From contig OZ024842.1 in assembly GCA_964017145.1 (NCBI GenBank), forward strand, positions 1,240,001 to 1,304,000: DNA of 64,000 nucleotides. Direction: 5' to 3'. This DNA is from Agrocybe praecox (lineage: Eukaryota > Basidiomycota > Agaricomycetes > Agaricales > Agrocybaceae). Every line of letters starts with the position of its first letter. Position 1 is the first letter of the stretch. This document shows, piece by piece, positions 1 to 12,951 of this stretch. Position numbers and translations under genes: made by a program. Below the pieces are notes generated by a model, which worked only from the letters and a program-made list of their open reading frames with translations, did no database searches and was not told the DNA's origin.

Positions 1-125
1 TTGTGCTGCAACGGTTGACTCAGACTCAACTCACCAGCAAGAGAACTAATGGTTGCGGAACAAGCAGCATTAGCCAGAATGGCCGAGCTAGAGACAACTA
101 GGAATACAGAGATAAGTGAGATCAT
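1..125 (-). CDS. Secreted protein, first exon only (partial at left edge)
   Basis: An ATG at 125 opens a short exon that encodes a classic signal peptide: MISLISVFLVV, then a small-residue stretch SSSAILANA with a likely cleavage after ANA or NAA, then CSATISSL. The exon ends at about 35 with a good donor (GTGAGT). The rest of the gene lies in an intron or beyond the window. The mature start, a Cys followed by a T-I-S-S-L-like run, resembles the N-terminus of fungal endopolygalacturonases (GH28), but ten residues cannot prove this. Seen: start, signal peptide and donor. Inferred: secretion. The family is a guess. Confidence 0.5.
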   Translation of the reverse strand, partial: MISLISVFLVVSSSAILANAACSATISSLAGELSLSQPLQH

Positions 126-2671
126 TATTGAGAATGTTGAGAATGTTGAGGACTGAAGAGACTCGACGAATCTTACCTCCAATTTATATCTTTGCATAGC
201 TGGTACTCGACACAATTTTGCCAGCGGGCCGCGCAGAGATGTTGTTTGGTAGCTCGGAAAATTTGGTGAAGGTCAAGTGCAACTAGAACAAGTCAGCGGG
301 AAAGAGGGTCCCAGTTCTTGGTTACGCATCTAGATGACGAAGCGGGCTCCATTTTTCTGACCACGTCATGATCATGAACGGTTAACTGTTATTTCGATCT
401 TCATCTTCCCACTGCGGTGCATAACTCAAATCCCTAACGGTAGAAAGTAACAGCTGGCTGCGGACTTCTTGCGTAAGTATTTGTACATCAAATACTCGGT
501 TGACCAGAGAAAAAATAGCACTAAGCTAAGAGCATCATGGTAAAACGGATCCACTGCCGTGAGGGAGAGGGACGAAGAACCCTCTCGATTCCAGAATAGC
601 GATGCTGGGTCTGTGAAAAGATTCAATAGTAGTAATATTTTTAGACCACATAAACGAATACGAAGACCGGCTAGTGATGCATCGGGCGCCTTGCGGTACC
701 CAGTTGTTAGGCCCTAACAACTGGTCACATCTAGTGAATAAGGTCCCGAGATACTCCAATAAAAATTCCGCTCGTGTGCACGTCGTTGAAAACTTGAACG
801 TGATTGTTCGTTGAATCTTCGGCTAGTAGGACAGTCTGAGATGGAAGCGAAATCCTATAATGTCGGGAATCCTACTGAGAGTAAAGGAAAGACGCTTGAG
901 GCGCAAATCATTCGAGCAATAACTAAAAAGGCGATACCGGTACCACACTCACGCATGCATGGGTATGTATTTCCTAAATCAAGCAGGTTCCAAGTACGAG
1001 TGATGACCAGACAACCATGGTACGATTTGATAGTACACCGTGTTGTCATTCAGTCCATCTCGTCACGGGTGTTGTCAGTAATTCTTGCGTGAAGATGGCA
1101 TCCTTCTTGACCATCGGCAGAAATCCGTGAAAACAAATGTCGCTCCCTTCCTTGGTTTAAACTTTTCGTTTAACAGAACATCAGAAATCATCGATATAAA
1201 GATAATCTTTGCAAAAAGTTTCGTTGTAAAGTCGTTTGTGGAAGTATAGTTGAAGTTGAATTATTACGCTGGCCTTTCTAGCGAGCTTTTCAGTTGGCGC
1301 TACGTCCATCGTGAAGCATGGGGCGGGTCGATTTTGACTTGGGAGAAGCTGTCAAAGGAAGCCATCTGCATAGAATAAAATAGACCAAAAGAGTCAACTC
1401 CGTGAAAGAAGTCCCTCACTAAAACAGGACCTACGGACAGATGACCAAAGCCCCTGGTAGAGCTAAACCTGTACCAACATGCACTCATGTGCAGGTCCAT
1501 AGTTAATATAATAGATTCGTAGTAGACGCCGCGTGCTGTGGTCCAAAGGCCAACTGCCTCTGAAGAAAGTGCGACGTGGCTAACTGCACCCCGCTCGGGT
1601 TGAAGTAGAGTACCCGAAGCATCTTGAAGCAGAAAAATATGACGCGAATGAGAAACTGCGGTGATCTATAATTGAACAACATATAAGTATAATGAAAGAT
1701 GTAGAATCTACTTGTTATTATTATTACCGGATTGTGCGAGTGATCGCAAATTGAAAGTCATTTTTCTCACTGTCGTTCATTTCTGTTTTGTGAATTGCGG
1801 ATCCGATGAATGTACACCACGAACATAGAGCCACGACTATGTGACAGGCTTTGGGAATGTCGGGTAGTAAAACCCGGGCGGTCCGTTGGAGATCTCTGCG
1901 AGAGGGCTGTGAAGAGTTGTATTGGATGACTTGACCAAGCAGCCTTTGGAAGGTTTGCATTGACATAGTTTGAAGGTATTTTTCGAATACAAAGATCCGA
2001 GTATCCATATCTGTTGTCTGTCAGGATAATCAAGGGATAATCAAACCAAGAACCAAGTAAGCCTGACATCCAAGCTCCAATATATCCCCAACGGCAACCC
2101 CAACTCGAACCTGTGCAAAGGGGGCTTTACGGTCAGAGTTGCAAGGGAGGAAGGGCGAATGAATATTGCAAGTGCACCATCCGACCAACATCCGAGCCAG
2201 ATTCGACGTTGCAACCCAAGGCCTGAGCATAAACTCGCCAGAAGATGCAAGCCATTCAAGTGTCTGTGGGTGTCTTCACGATGATTGCCATTCCAACTGC
2301 TCAGATTTTATCTTCATGTCTGGTGATTAATCCTATTGTAGAAGATATGTCGGTTCAATTGTTGAGAGTCGTTTAAGGTGATGAACGTCGAACACCGAAA
2401 GAACAAGTCACCAGCACCTCCGAGTACTCGGACAACCGATATTTCTTCTTATGGGCAATTATTCTCACCATGACAGGCATTGCGCGTCTAACCCCCGAGC
2501 CTCGAGTTGATAATTTCAAAGCTCAATCATGAAGACCTTCGTCCTAATTTGAGGTATTTGAATTTTTTACGTAACGATCCAGGAGTTCATATCATAATAT
2601 AGTTCTAAAAGCTACAGGTTGCCTGTAGGTAGGTAATACAAAGGTAGGATATTCAAAGCGTTACAAGCACC
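126..2671. other. 2.5 kb without a convincing gene
   Basis: Only short open frames occur here (under about 100 codons, many without ATG). None shows a family motif or a sensible set of splice sites. I see no long terminal repeat, transposase motif or tRNA. The stretch may hold untranslated regions of the flanking genes or decayed sequence. Confidence 0.5.
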
Positions 2672-4078
2672 CTAGTAAGTGTCACTGAATTTCTGGAATT
2701 TTCTCTCTTTCTTCTGTTTGTGCTGAGTCCAAAGAAGGTAGATCGTAGATAGCAAAGCGAAGAACGCGATGACTGAGGTGACTGACAGGCCTGCGATAAT
2801 AGAAGTGGGAATGTTTCTGGAGAGAAAGTAAATGTTAATAAATTTTTATATTGCTGTTTATGAATAGAAAACTTACTGGTTTGGAGAGCCGGGCAAGGCC
2901 AATGGAGAGCTACCCAAGAAACTAAATGAAGATCATTAAACATGCCGAAACAATCATGCAGAAGAAGAAAAACAACGCACACTTCCTGAGGTTTCGCACC
3001 CAGCGAGGGCGTCGAATATAGATTGGCAAAATCAATGGCAATGTCTCCAGTCGAGCCATTGGTGCCAGAAAACTTGAACTTGAGAGTGTGAGTTCCACGC
3101 CCAAGATTAGACGCATAGTACAAAACTTGATGCGGCCTAACGGACGCTTTACGCGCAGAGAATGTATGGAAGGGTCCGTTGTCGACAGAGACTTGATACG
3201 CGGAGGTACTTGCAGGAGTGACAGTACCGTACAGAAGGATCACATCCCCTGGAATAATATCAGCTAGGGTTCTTCATAAATATTCTATGATGTTTACCCT
3301 GTTTAATGCACAAACATTAGTCACAAGACGACATAGCCATTGAACAGAACATACTTTGAATTCATAAGTAAACGTCGCCTTCGGGTCATTTGTAATGCTG
3401 CAATGAAACATGTAAGTAAAGCCAATATAAAAAGTAGTTGCTTAAGATATGTACGTTCCAGTGCTCCCAGAGAAAGTTCCTGGTCTAGGTGACTGAGACC
3501 AAGAAGAAGCAGGTGAGAAAGTGAACACTGAATCGTTATCCTGGAAGGTTGTCGGGATTAACGGTTCGTTCTTCTTCCCGACGTTCCCTTCAAAATATAC
3601 CTATGAATCAAAATTAGTTTCGTTCTCATATACAATCAAAGTGTGGCCTCTTACATAGTCGACATCGAGGCCCTTATCCTCAGCATTTATCAACGTCACT
3701 GTATGCAACCCATCGTTCAAAGTCGCATTGAACAGCGTCTGGTTGAAAAGTGGTGTATCCGAGCTCGCGTTAAGTGAGGGAAAGACATGGTTGTCGAGCT
3801 TGATCGTGTATGCTCCGTGTCCTGGACGTTTCGCGCCATAGATCCCGACAAACGTGCCATTAAACGTGAAGGTCATGTTGGATCCCTTCGTCTCGGTGAC
3901 AGTATATGTTGCCTGTGAGTACCTGTAATAAAAGACGCGTTCAGAACAGAATAACGCGTAGGTATATCAATACGAACTTGTCAAGTAAAGGATCATCTGC
4001 TGACGAACCACCTCTCCATCCATCAGACCAGACCAGAGGAGGACTGGTGTCCTTGAAGAGCTGAGCGAATCGAGGCAT
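2672..4078 (-). CDS. Agaricomycete-type extracellular/single-pass membrane protein
   Basis: The multi-exon gene starts at MPRFAQLFKDTSPPLVW. It carries two beta-rich, galactose-binding-like extracellular repeats typical of a large mushroom family of unknown role. Hallmarks of the first repeat are DPLLDKYSQATYTVTET, MTFTFNGTFVGIYGAKRP (with GAKRPGHG) and GLHTVTLINAEDKGLDVDYV. A second, weaker repeat has VILLYGTV, YQVSVDNGPF and IAIDFANLY. One transmembrane helix follows (SIIAGLSVTSVIAFFALLS, then TIYLLW) with a short basic tail HKQKKERKFQKF. Several N-x-S/T sites fit an extracellular domain. No signal peptide is visible before the chosen ATG; a stop lies in frame just upstream, so a small upstream exon is possible. 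Function unknown; cell-surface display is inferred. Confidence 0.8.
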
Positions 4079-4899
4079 GGAATGCAGATTGTAGCTTTAC
4101 AGAACAAGGCCCAATGAAGAGGAGTGCACTGGAGGGATGCACAAAGGCCACCAGATAACGAACGCAGGTATTTATGCACTAAACTTTCTCCGAAATCAAA
4201 CCCAGAGTTAAGCAAGCTGTCAAAGCATGGAAGTTGAAGTGACTAACGCCTGTGGTCTACATGAATTGATTCTTACTCAATCATATACACCCACGAGATA
4301 ATCCCGCTTGAAATTTGTTAGAGTACGACACGCGATGAACCATATGCAGTGCGAGTTAGATCCATAATGAGTCGTAAAGAGTGCGCATCGTGGTTCTTCG
4401 CTCGTTGATGGTGGTTGAAAGGAAAGTATGGGGCGGCAGGACTCCGACCGAGCCTGGGCTTCATCCCCGAATGACATCCTCGCAGTGCCTGCAATTCTAA
4501 ATTTGAATTAGGTGTTGTAACAATCCGCCGACCGAGTCTACATAAAACCCGGTGTATGAAAGCGGCTGCCAAGATAATCCTCATAGAAGTCCGAGAAGAA
4601 TAGAACACTTTAAGTAGGAATTGTAACATGAACCAAAGCAGGTTCGCCTTCCAAAAAGGAGAAGAAAATGTCGACCTGGCATTCCGTAATTGCTTGGCCA
4701 ATGAGTCGCGGTGGTTTTTTTTTGCTAACAACTTGGTGTGCAAGATAATTCGATGAAATTTGAGGGCTTATATATATATTCTTCTTTCTTGCGGCTTACT
4801 CTGTGCTAGCTCCGGAGCGCGTTATTATCCCGACTTAGCTCCCAACTTAGAGGCTTGATATCCATATGCGACTCCGATAAATCCATTCTTCGTTTCGAT
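4079..4899. other. Intergenic, no gene seen
   Basis: This stretch separates the start of the membrane-protein gene from the end of THI6. It holds a TATATATATA run near 4769 and a short T-run near 4715. The open frames present have no motif and no plausible splice pattern. The part next to 4078 should contain the promoter of the membrane-protein gene. Confidence 0.5.
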
Positions 4900-7076
4900 T
4901 TACTTGATATTTATTCTTGCAGCCTCTCGGACTTGCTCAGGTGTGAGCGTCCATAAGACATCTAATAGAGCTGGGAGGAAGGAGCCAGGTCCTTTCACGT
5001 CACCCCTCTTCACTGCTATTTCCGCAGCTACAGTCAATACGAGTACCCTGGAAATTAGGCACAAAGAAATTAACGTTCTTGGCGCTTAGAGAGAGTTCTG
5101 CGATGAACATACCCGGCGATGGAAGCAGTGAACATGTCTCCCTGGAACATTGTGTTCCCGCTGGCGCTGTCTGACTTTTGCTGTTTCGCTTGCGCAAGCT
5201 GTGTTGCGACGGCACAATAGCTCGCAAGGCAACTACCCAACATGCACCCAGAGCCTGTTATACGACCGAGGATCTCATCGCCGTTCTGGATCGTAACAAC
5301 AGAGAATCCATCTGAGATATAGTCTGTGGCGCCTGTGAGAACCACTACACATCCTGGAAGAACAAGGAGGTGGGTATTCTTTAGACATGGATGTGATGAA
5401 GTTGCTATCTCCTGTACTCACTTTCGCGTTTAGCCAAATCGCGGACAAAAGCCTCTGGGTCTTTGAAGCCTGAACCGACACTGTCGACACCTTTTGAGAG
5501 GACCTATGCTTTATTCTCGTAAGGAATTTGGTCTACCGGTGATCTACAAATTTGCTGACCTCGGTTGTTCCTGCCAGAGCAGCTAATTCACCGGCATTGC
5601 CCTTGATAACGCTTGCTTGCCAGGTGTCCAAAAGAGCTAGGTAGTTCGGTATATTAAACCTCAGAAAAAGGGCTAGGTAACATCACTTCTACCTCTCACG
5701 GTATCTTTCCTGAACGAGGTGGCCCCAACCCCTACGGGGTCGAAAATGACAGGTTTCCGATAAGTGTTGGCAGAAGCACCTGTGCAGGCACATGTAGTGG
5801 TTAATAACCGGAGGAGCAGAAAGATGACAATCTAACCTGCTATAAGCATGCCTTCCACGTTTTCGTGTCTTATTGTCCCGATGTTGACTAGAAGAGCGCT
5901 ACATATGCGCGCTAAATCGGCCATTTCCCGTGATTCCGTGGCCATAATTGGACTGGCGCCTATGGCAAGGGTAAGATTTGCAGATTGAGTTGCGACGACT
6001 GTGTTCGTTATCTTGATTTCACGTTAATTTCGAAGCAGAAAGATAGCATATAAGCGCTTACCTGATGCACCAAGGGATTGATCTCTCGAATTTGGCTCAC
6101 GAGCTGCGCCACACCATCTAGGATAGATTCGACTGTCATATTGCCACCCTTTGCTGCCGCTAGATTATCTTGGAATCCCAAAGGATGTTGAATATAATGT
6201 TTCTTGAAATCCTTCAAAATAACATTGAGCCTCTCTGCAGCCGATTTGGGATCCGTTGAGGCGACGATATCTGAAACGATCGCCACGCCATCCAAAGCAT
6301 GGTGAGTGGGAGACATAGAGCCGTGTAGGGTACGAAGGAGGTTTGTAGACTTGATGCCACCTAAAAATGTTGTTGGCCTGGACGTATCTTCGAATAAAAA
6401 TCATATCATACCAATTGCAACGGCTTTGATATTTGTAGCATCAAGCTCAGCGAGCATCGCGCCCACTCCGCGCACACCAACGATGGGCCGCGTTAGCTTT
6501 TTGGTCTGTGTAGCCCAAACTGCACCTATTCCAATATAATCGACCTGCAATCGAATTGCATCTTTAACATGCTCAACGGTGTTGCAGCTAAGGCCAATAA
6601 TAGATCCTGGAGGAAGGAGCTTCCGAACATCTTCGATTGGCATATCCGTTTGTCCGACATGGACACCGTCCACTTTTGCTGCAAGAGCAACATCCACGCG
6701 ATCGTTGATCAAGAGAGGAACGTTGTATTTGTCGCAGATTATCTTGGACTGTCTGGCTAGATCAACGAACTAACAATGCCATTAAAAATGAAATATGTAT
6801 CTAAGTCAAGCTCACTTACTTCATTCGTATCCACATCCTTTTCTCGAAGTTGTACAATAGTTACACCTCCTTGAAGAGACTGAAAATCTGTGTCAGATAT
6901 TATCATATGGAGAAAAATAGGTTCTTACTTCTTCCAAAGAGACAAGAAAGTCCTGCAAGAACCAGATAATTAGGACGAAATTACTGAGGTGCAGACGGTT
7001 GATCTAGATGTACTTTGTTAGGTGGCAGCAGGTTTCTTCCTGTAACCAGATACAGGGAATAGTCAACGTTCCTCAT
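4900..7076 (-). CDS. THI6: Bifunctional thiamine-phosphate synthase / hydroxyethylthiazole kinase
   Basis: Fungal Thi6 joins HMP-diphosphate and thiazole phosphate into thiamine phosphate (N-terminal domain) and phosphorylates hydroxyethylthiazole (C-terminal ThiM domain). The start MRNVDYSLYLVTGRN is the usual beginning of thiamine-phosphate synthase. Visible synthase motifs are VQLREKD (diphosphate binding), NDRVDVAL, VHVGQTD, GLSCNT, DYIGIGAVWATQTKK and, across an intron, AIGGI. The kinase domain follows: ITNTVVATQSANLTLAIGASP, FDPVGVGATSFR, VIKGNAGE and TGSGCMLGS, which holds the expected Cys. It ends LTPEQVREAARINIK. About ten short exons join cleanly, and the domain order and size match yeast Thi6. 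The gene is divergent from the GH63-like gene across 354 bp. I looked for a TPP riboswitch core in the leader and saw none. Confidence 0.93.
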
Positions 7077-7430
7077 CGTCGCGTAGTGGTGGTAGACTTG
7101 GAAGATGATGGTAATGTTCGGACTTGAACGGACCGGACTTTTTTTGTTTTGCCCACGCCCACCAGGGACGTCGCCAACGAGCTCATCGAGGCACATCGGC
7201 ATCGCAAGCTTAAACCATTCTGAAGCGTACTTATTGCTGGGTAAATCCCTGTAAATCCCGCATATACCGTCGAATTCTGATGAAGAATGGTGTCAATGAC
7301 GGCCAGTGACGGTCTCGTATCATCATGTGACGTCATTTCTGCTCCTGGATCTGAGTATATCAACTTTAAAAAACGCGTCCACTGATAACATATCGGTATA
7401 CGCGTTTGAGCTTCCTCGACATCTCCCACA
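7077..7430. promoter_or_regulatory. Divergent promoter region of THI6 and the GH63-like gene
   Basis: The 354 bp between the two start codons must serve both directions. It holds one ACGCGT near 7390 just before the GH63-like start. No TPP-riboswitch core or obvious TATA box is seen. Confidence 0.45.
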
Positions 7431-10400
7431 ATGACCAGTGCTGCTCGCAAGGTCCAAGAGCGCATCTTTGGGCGACCGCAGATATATGTTGAACAGCCAG
7501 CGTCAGCCAGTCCTGGGAGTACCCAAGATCCGACAACGCCATCGTTGACGATAGATATCCCAAAACCACAAACAACGCCCACGCCAGGCCCGACGAGGAA
7601 GAACGCTAACTCTTCTGAATCGCCTGGGAAACGTACACTCGCTCAGCCCAATCAGGGGCTTGGTCTGCCAATAGATGGACTACCAGTTAATCACGATAAT
7701 GAAGTCGCTCAGAGTCCGCCCACTGTCCGGCCGTATCGGGAACGCCTAGCTCAGGAACTTGGTGAAGAATACAAAGGTACAGAAAAGTATCGCTTAGAGC
7801 AAGATGACAAGCACGAGAAGCATTGGAAGCGATGGGGGCCCTATTTGAGCGACAGACAGTGGGCGAGTTTGCCGTTTATTGTCTATGAGCATTTTTAACC
7901 AAGATCGCTTCTGTAGGCGACTGTTCGCGAAGATTACTCTGCCGATGGTGATGCATGGAGTCACTTCCCCCATGCGCATGCGCGTTCCAGAGCCTATCGT
8001 TGGGGCGAAGATGGCATAGCAGGCATATCTGACAATCATCAACGTCTTTGCTTTGGTCTCTCGCTTTGGAATGGCGAGGACCCTATTCTTAAAGAGCGCT
8101 TATACGGTGTTACAGGACACCAGGGAAATCATGGCGAGGATGTCAAGGAATTGTATTATTACCTAGATTCGACTCCGACGCATTCATACATGAAGTTCCT
8201 ATACAAGTACCCTCATAAACGGTATCCTTACGAAGAGCTTGTTGCGGAAAACCAAAGGCGTGGACGCGATGTTTCCGAGTTTGAAATCTTGGACACGGAT
8301 GTCTTCGATGATGACCGCTACTGGGATGTCTTCGTCGAGGTGCGTTAACGATATGGCCACTTTCATTCGATAGTTTATTGATAAAAAATACAGTACGCAA
8401 AAGATGAAGACGATCCCAATAATGTGTACATTCGGATTACAGCTTACAACCGGGGGCCTGATCCTGCAACTTTGCATATAATTCCCCAGCTTTGGTTTCC
8501 TAACACTTGGTCGTGGCCTGTCGAGAAACCTCCTATGCCCAGCATGAGTGGATCCGTCCGAGGCAATGATGAGATCCGCTGCGTCAGTGTCCGACACCCA
8601 ACTCTCGGCAAAACGCACCTGTACTGCCTCCCATCTCCACCACCTGTCGGACCGACAAATGACTTTGAAGTTGATCCCGATGTCGATGTTGTACAGCCAG
8701 AGCTTATGTTCACCGAGAACAATACCAACTTTAGCAGGTTATACGGAGGGACGAACGAATCGGCATATGTTAAGGACGCGTTCCATGATCACATCATCCC
8801 TTCTCACCGCCCTCCCAGCTCGGAATCGCAAGAAAGCTTCTTCAACACGCGCATTCGCTCACGGACCGCGTCGTCATTCGGTGACGAAAAACCTGACTTG
8901 CCTGAAGAAGGCCCTTGCACGCCGTTCCCGCTTACGCCGTCCTTCATCAACCCCGAGCAAAAAGGGACCAAATCGGGTGCTCACTACACTTTCGCCAACG
9001 TCCCTGGGCAGGGCGGATGCGCTGTTGTACGTCTCAAGCTCACTCCCTCGCGTATTGGTCGCGATATCACTCTTGAGGACGAGATCGCTTTTGACGATGC
9101 GGTCGAGGAGAGGAGGCAAGAGGCAGATGAATTTTATAGCTCATTTGTATTTGGGCCCATCAGCGATGACTTGAAGCAAATCATGCGGCAGGCATTTGGT
9201 GGAATGTTGTGGACCAAGCAATATTATCGATTCATTCAGAAAGAGTGGTTGGAGGGTGATCCGGCGCAACCACCACCCCCTCCTGGAAGAAAGTTTATCA
9301 GAAATCGAGTAAGTTACTACTTTCTGTGGAACTGGGGTTTTATTTTCAAGTTCTGACGCTCGCTTTTCTAGGCATGGAGGCACATGCATATCGAGGATAT
9401 CCTTTCTATGCCTGATAAGTATGTTCCAGTTCATTTGAAAATGTGGCACATATGTTAACCTATATGTTTAGATGGGAATACCCTTTCTTTGCTGCTTGGG
9501 ATACGGCCTTCCATTGTATACCTCTGGCCGTAGTTGATCCAGCTTTCGCGAAGAAACAGCTAGATCTGCTTACGCGCGAGTGGTACATGAAGCCTGACGG
9601 CCAGATTCCTGCATACGAATGGAATTTCAGCGATGTCAACCCTCCCGTCCATGCCTGGGCAACATTTAGGATCTTTAAGATTGAGAGAAAGTTACATGGA
9701 CGTGAGGACGTCCCATTCTTGGAGAGGGTCTTCCAAAAATTGCTATTGAATTTTACATGGTATGTGAGGATTAGTTGTGTTGCGGTTCAAGCCGTGCTTA
9801 TGTCTCGTTATTTATGGAAGGTGGGTTAACCGAAAGGATTCGGAAGGTCACAATGTTTTCGAAGGAGGGTTCTTGGGATTGGATAACATCGGTGCTTTCA
9901 ATCGATCTGAACCTCTGCCTACTGGAGGCAGCTTGCGCCAGGCAGATGGAACTGCATGGATGGCTTTCTATTGTTTGAATATGCTAAGCATTGCATTGGA
10001 ATTAGCCAAACATAATAATGTTTATGAGGACATCGCATCAAAGTTTTTCGAGGTAAGCTTGGACAATTGATTTTTGCTCCTGGAAGACCGTTTAATTCGA
10101 CCATATTTTCCAGCACTTTATCTTCATCGCCGATGCAATGACGTACGAATCAGGAGACCACGAGGATTCTTTGTGGAATGAGAAAGACGGGATGTACTAC
10201 GATGCCATTGTCTTTGGACCTGGTCATTCGATGCAACTGCCCGTTCGCAGCTTGGTTGGCTTGATTCCTCTCTACGGTACTTTGGTGCTGGAGCCTGCAG
10301 TCCTCAACCGATTCCCAGGATTCAAGAAGAGGATGGAATGGTTCATTGATAATCGACCGGAGGTTTCAGCCAGGAACATGGCTAACATGAAAGGCAAAAA

Positions 10401-11457
10401 TCATTCATTAATTTACCTCATCGATATTGTCTGATTAGTTCGTTTTATTATAGTCGGAGGTAAAGAACAACGTCGACTTCTTGCACTTGCCAGTAAGGAG
10501 AGGCTGGTGAAAATTTTGGAGAAGATGTTGGATGAGAATGAATTTTTGAGTGAACATGGTATTCGATCGTGAGTTTTTTTTCCCTTGCTTGTGTCGAGTT
10601 TCCTGTTTTCTGACGTCATGACTTCAATAGTTTGTCGAAATTACATGAAAAGCAACCTTGGGGTATAGATGTACACGGCCAAAGATACGAAGTCGGATAC
10701 TGGCCTGGAGACTCCAAATCGGGCATGTTTGGTGGAAATTCGAACTGGAGAGGTCCTATTTGTGAGTAACTTTGCTAGTTACCATCCTAGTTCGCCTTCA
10801 TTAACCTATTATCATAGGGCTGGCTACAAACTTCCTGCTTATTGAGAGTCTGCAAAGATTTTATCAATACTATGGAGATGACCTACAGGTCGAATGCCCT
10901 ACCGGTAGTGGCGACTACATGAATCTTGTCGCTGTCGCTGAAGAGATCCAACACCGCATCATCCATATCTTCGGGCGCGACACTGAAGGCCGCAGAGCCA
11001 CCAATGGGTCGAATAACAAGCTTGATTATGACCCTCATTTCCGCGACTATGTTTGGTTCTATGAGTTCTTCCATGCTGATAATGGCAAAGGACTGGGAGC
11101 TTCCCATCAGACTGGTTGGTCGGGTTTGGTTGCGTACCATATCTTGCAAAGTGGTGTTAGCTGTCGCTTGCCAAAGACACCAAGGAGTGAGTTAACGCTT
11201 ATTCTGATTTTACGGGACGAATGCTGACTGACGTTACTCTCCTAGCTCCAAGAAGCGTGTTGCGCCATTACTTTGATGTAAGCTGCCCTTTTGTTTTTGT
11301 TTTTCGTCGCATCTGATGAGTGGTACAGGAAACCATTGACTCGAGGTCTGAGTTCGGCGATGACACAAAGTCTGCGAGCGCATTCAGTACTATGAGCTTC
11401 TTCAACGATGGCTGGGAGTTGAATACTTTGGGAGATATTTCCCCGGAAGCGTTGTAA
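7431..11457 (+). CDS. GH63-like glycoside hydrolase (YMR196W-like)
   Basis: A large cytosolic-type protein of the GH63/MGH1-like (alpha/alpha)6-barrel group, like yeast YMR196W, whose substrate is not settled. Landmarks: [155 protein letters not shown] and [10 protein letters not shown]. There is no signal peptide; the N-terminal about 100 residues are Pro/Thr-rich and disordered. The start is the only ATG before the conserved block. The first exons are 7431-7862, 7917-8339 and 8394-9308. Two introns can only be removed in frame if their donors are GC (7863-7916 and 10394-10453). All other junctions are GT-AG. The 3' end is DISPEAL then stop. Confidence 0.9.
7863..7916 (+). other. GC-AG intron
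   Basis: The upstream exon ends at codon TGG and the downstream exon must resume with GCG-ACT-GTT to give [10 protein letters not shown], the conserved family sequence. The bases after TGG are GCGAGT and the intron ends CTGTAG. The nearby GT dinucleotides all break the frame with the only good acceptor. The intron is 54 nt, normal for this genome. Confidence 0.8.
10394..10453 (+). other. GC-AG intron
   Basis: The exon ends ATG-AAA-G and the next starts TC-GGA-GGT, giving [17 protein letters not shown] in frame. The donor reads GCAAAA and the acceptor TTATAG, length 60 nt. No GT in the preceding exon gives an open frame with this acceptor. This is the second such intron in the same gene. Confidence 0.75.
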
Positions 11458-11673
11458 TAGAAATTCGTATGATACGGCCTCTCTTTTTTTGGAATACTTG
11501 CACGGACTGGTTTCTTATTTCATATACGTAGTTATTGCGAATCGTCTCACCCATAGATAGACAGAATATATCCTGGTTCCTCATATCCATTTGTGGTTAA
11601 AATATTCCCACAACTCTGCCGCTAAAGGAAATAACATAACGTTAAACACGTCTCTTCCTTTTTACCCCGGACC

Positions 11674-12951
11674 ATGCCACGCCAAACTGAAAATCGTCCG
11701 AGAGTAGCGCCTGCACTCCGTAACCCAATTTTACCCGCTCAGCCTGTGGAAAAAGAGCATATTGGGGTCCTAGAAGATGACCGTAACCTAGAGAAGGGTC
11801 TTTTGCGTTTACCGCCTGAACTCAAGGTAGAAATAATCGATACATACCCGAAAATCGGGAGTAGAACGATGCTCGACCATAATTCTTTCCTTCGTCCCGC
11901 AATATATTCCGTCCGCGCTGAAGTTCTTCGCGCCCTGTCCCAGGTTTCTGTCGCGTACCGACGCGTATTTCTTCCTCTTGCTTGGGATTCTTTCGATGCT
12001 TGCTGTGCTTTGCCTACAAAACACTTCTATAAGCAAATCGGTGATTCAATGTCTCGCAAATGTGATGGGTTCTCTTTTACCCCGGAAATCCAGCCATACG
12101 TCAGGTATGTAGTAGAATGATATCGTATTTGCCGTCAAACGTTTTCCGAAACCTCATTTTTGTGATATGTGTACAGAACAGCAAATGTGGTGCTCACTCG
12201 ATACCAAACCGAAACAATCCTCCCCAAGTTGTCTGGAACACTTCGGTCCCTACCGAACTTGCATACTTTGCATATCTTCCATGCTAATAGCCAGATGACA
12301 ACGCATCTCAAAGAAGGATTTTCTGGAATAGTTTTGCCCCAGATTCGCACATTAATCTGCCCAGGGCACTGCCATGAAATTCTCAAGTGTTGTCCAAATG
12401 TAAAAGCGGTTTGGCGTATACCTCAAGGGTATTCGGCACTTGAGGATGGGTCTAGACTTTTGAATGTCATGGCAAAAAACTGTAAGGCAGTGGAGGAACT
12501 GCGCGGTTTCAAAGTATCGTCATTGATGAAGCGTAAATACACCATCTTATGCACCTTACTTCTTCTAAAAGTTCCTTCCACAGGGATGATCAAAGCTGTA
12601 CCAAGACTGCGGGTGTTTGAAGTGGCATTGCCTCAAGAAACCTATGATGCAGGATATTTGGTATGTTCTACATAGCCGCCTTCATGAATTTCGAAGGTAC
12701 GATGTATGAAATGGCTGAGGGCTTTGACATAGGCATTCACGAAAAATATCAAAGAATTTAAAAACTTTGATACACTGGTACTCAAGGCATGCTTCAAGAA
12801 AAAAGGATCCGAAGGTGATAATTTTCACCAATCCATAAGAGATGCTAAGCAGGTAATGCTGAAACTGTCCTCTGAGTCTGGAAGGAAAACGAGACTCCAG
12901 GTGTTCTACGCACGCGAAGGAGAATGTGTTGAGATTGACCTTGATGTTTAA
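11674..12951 (+). CDS. F-box-like protein, unknown substrate
   Basis: Three exons (11674-12104, 12177-12660, 12733-12951) encode about 377 residues. Near residue 46 there is an F-box-like start, LLRLPPELKVEIIDTYP, followed by LRALSQVSVAYRRVFLPLAW, which fits the second and third F-box helices. The rest is alpha/beta with leucine-rich-repeat-like strands (TLRSLPNLHTLHIFH, LKCCPNVKAVWRI), as in the very large F-box families of Agaricomycetes. Such proteins are usually SCF ubiquitin-ligase adaptors; that role is inferred from the family. The F-box is degenerate, so confidence in the domain is moderate. The gene ends head-on against the Ser-rich membrane protein gene. Confidence 0.75.

Noticed and set aside
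811..1092. Plus-strand open frame of 93 codons
   Set aside because: No motif, a similar-sized open frame on the opposite strand, and no supporting splice sites.
1724..2259. Overlapping minus-strand frames as a degenerate gene
   Set aside because: Three frames overlap but none gives a family motif; the starts are not ATG in several cases.
4904..7100. TPP riboswitch controlling THI6
   Set aside because: Fungal thiamine genes often carry one, but the conserved CTGAGA and downstream core were not found in the leader or first introns.
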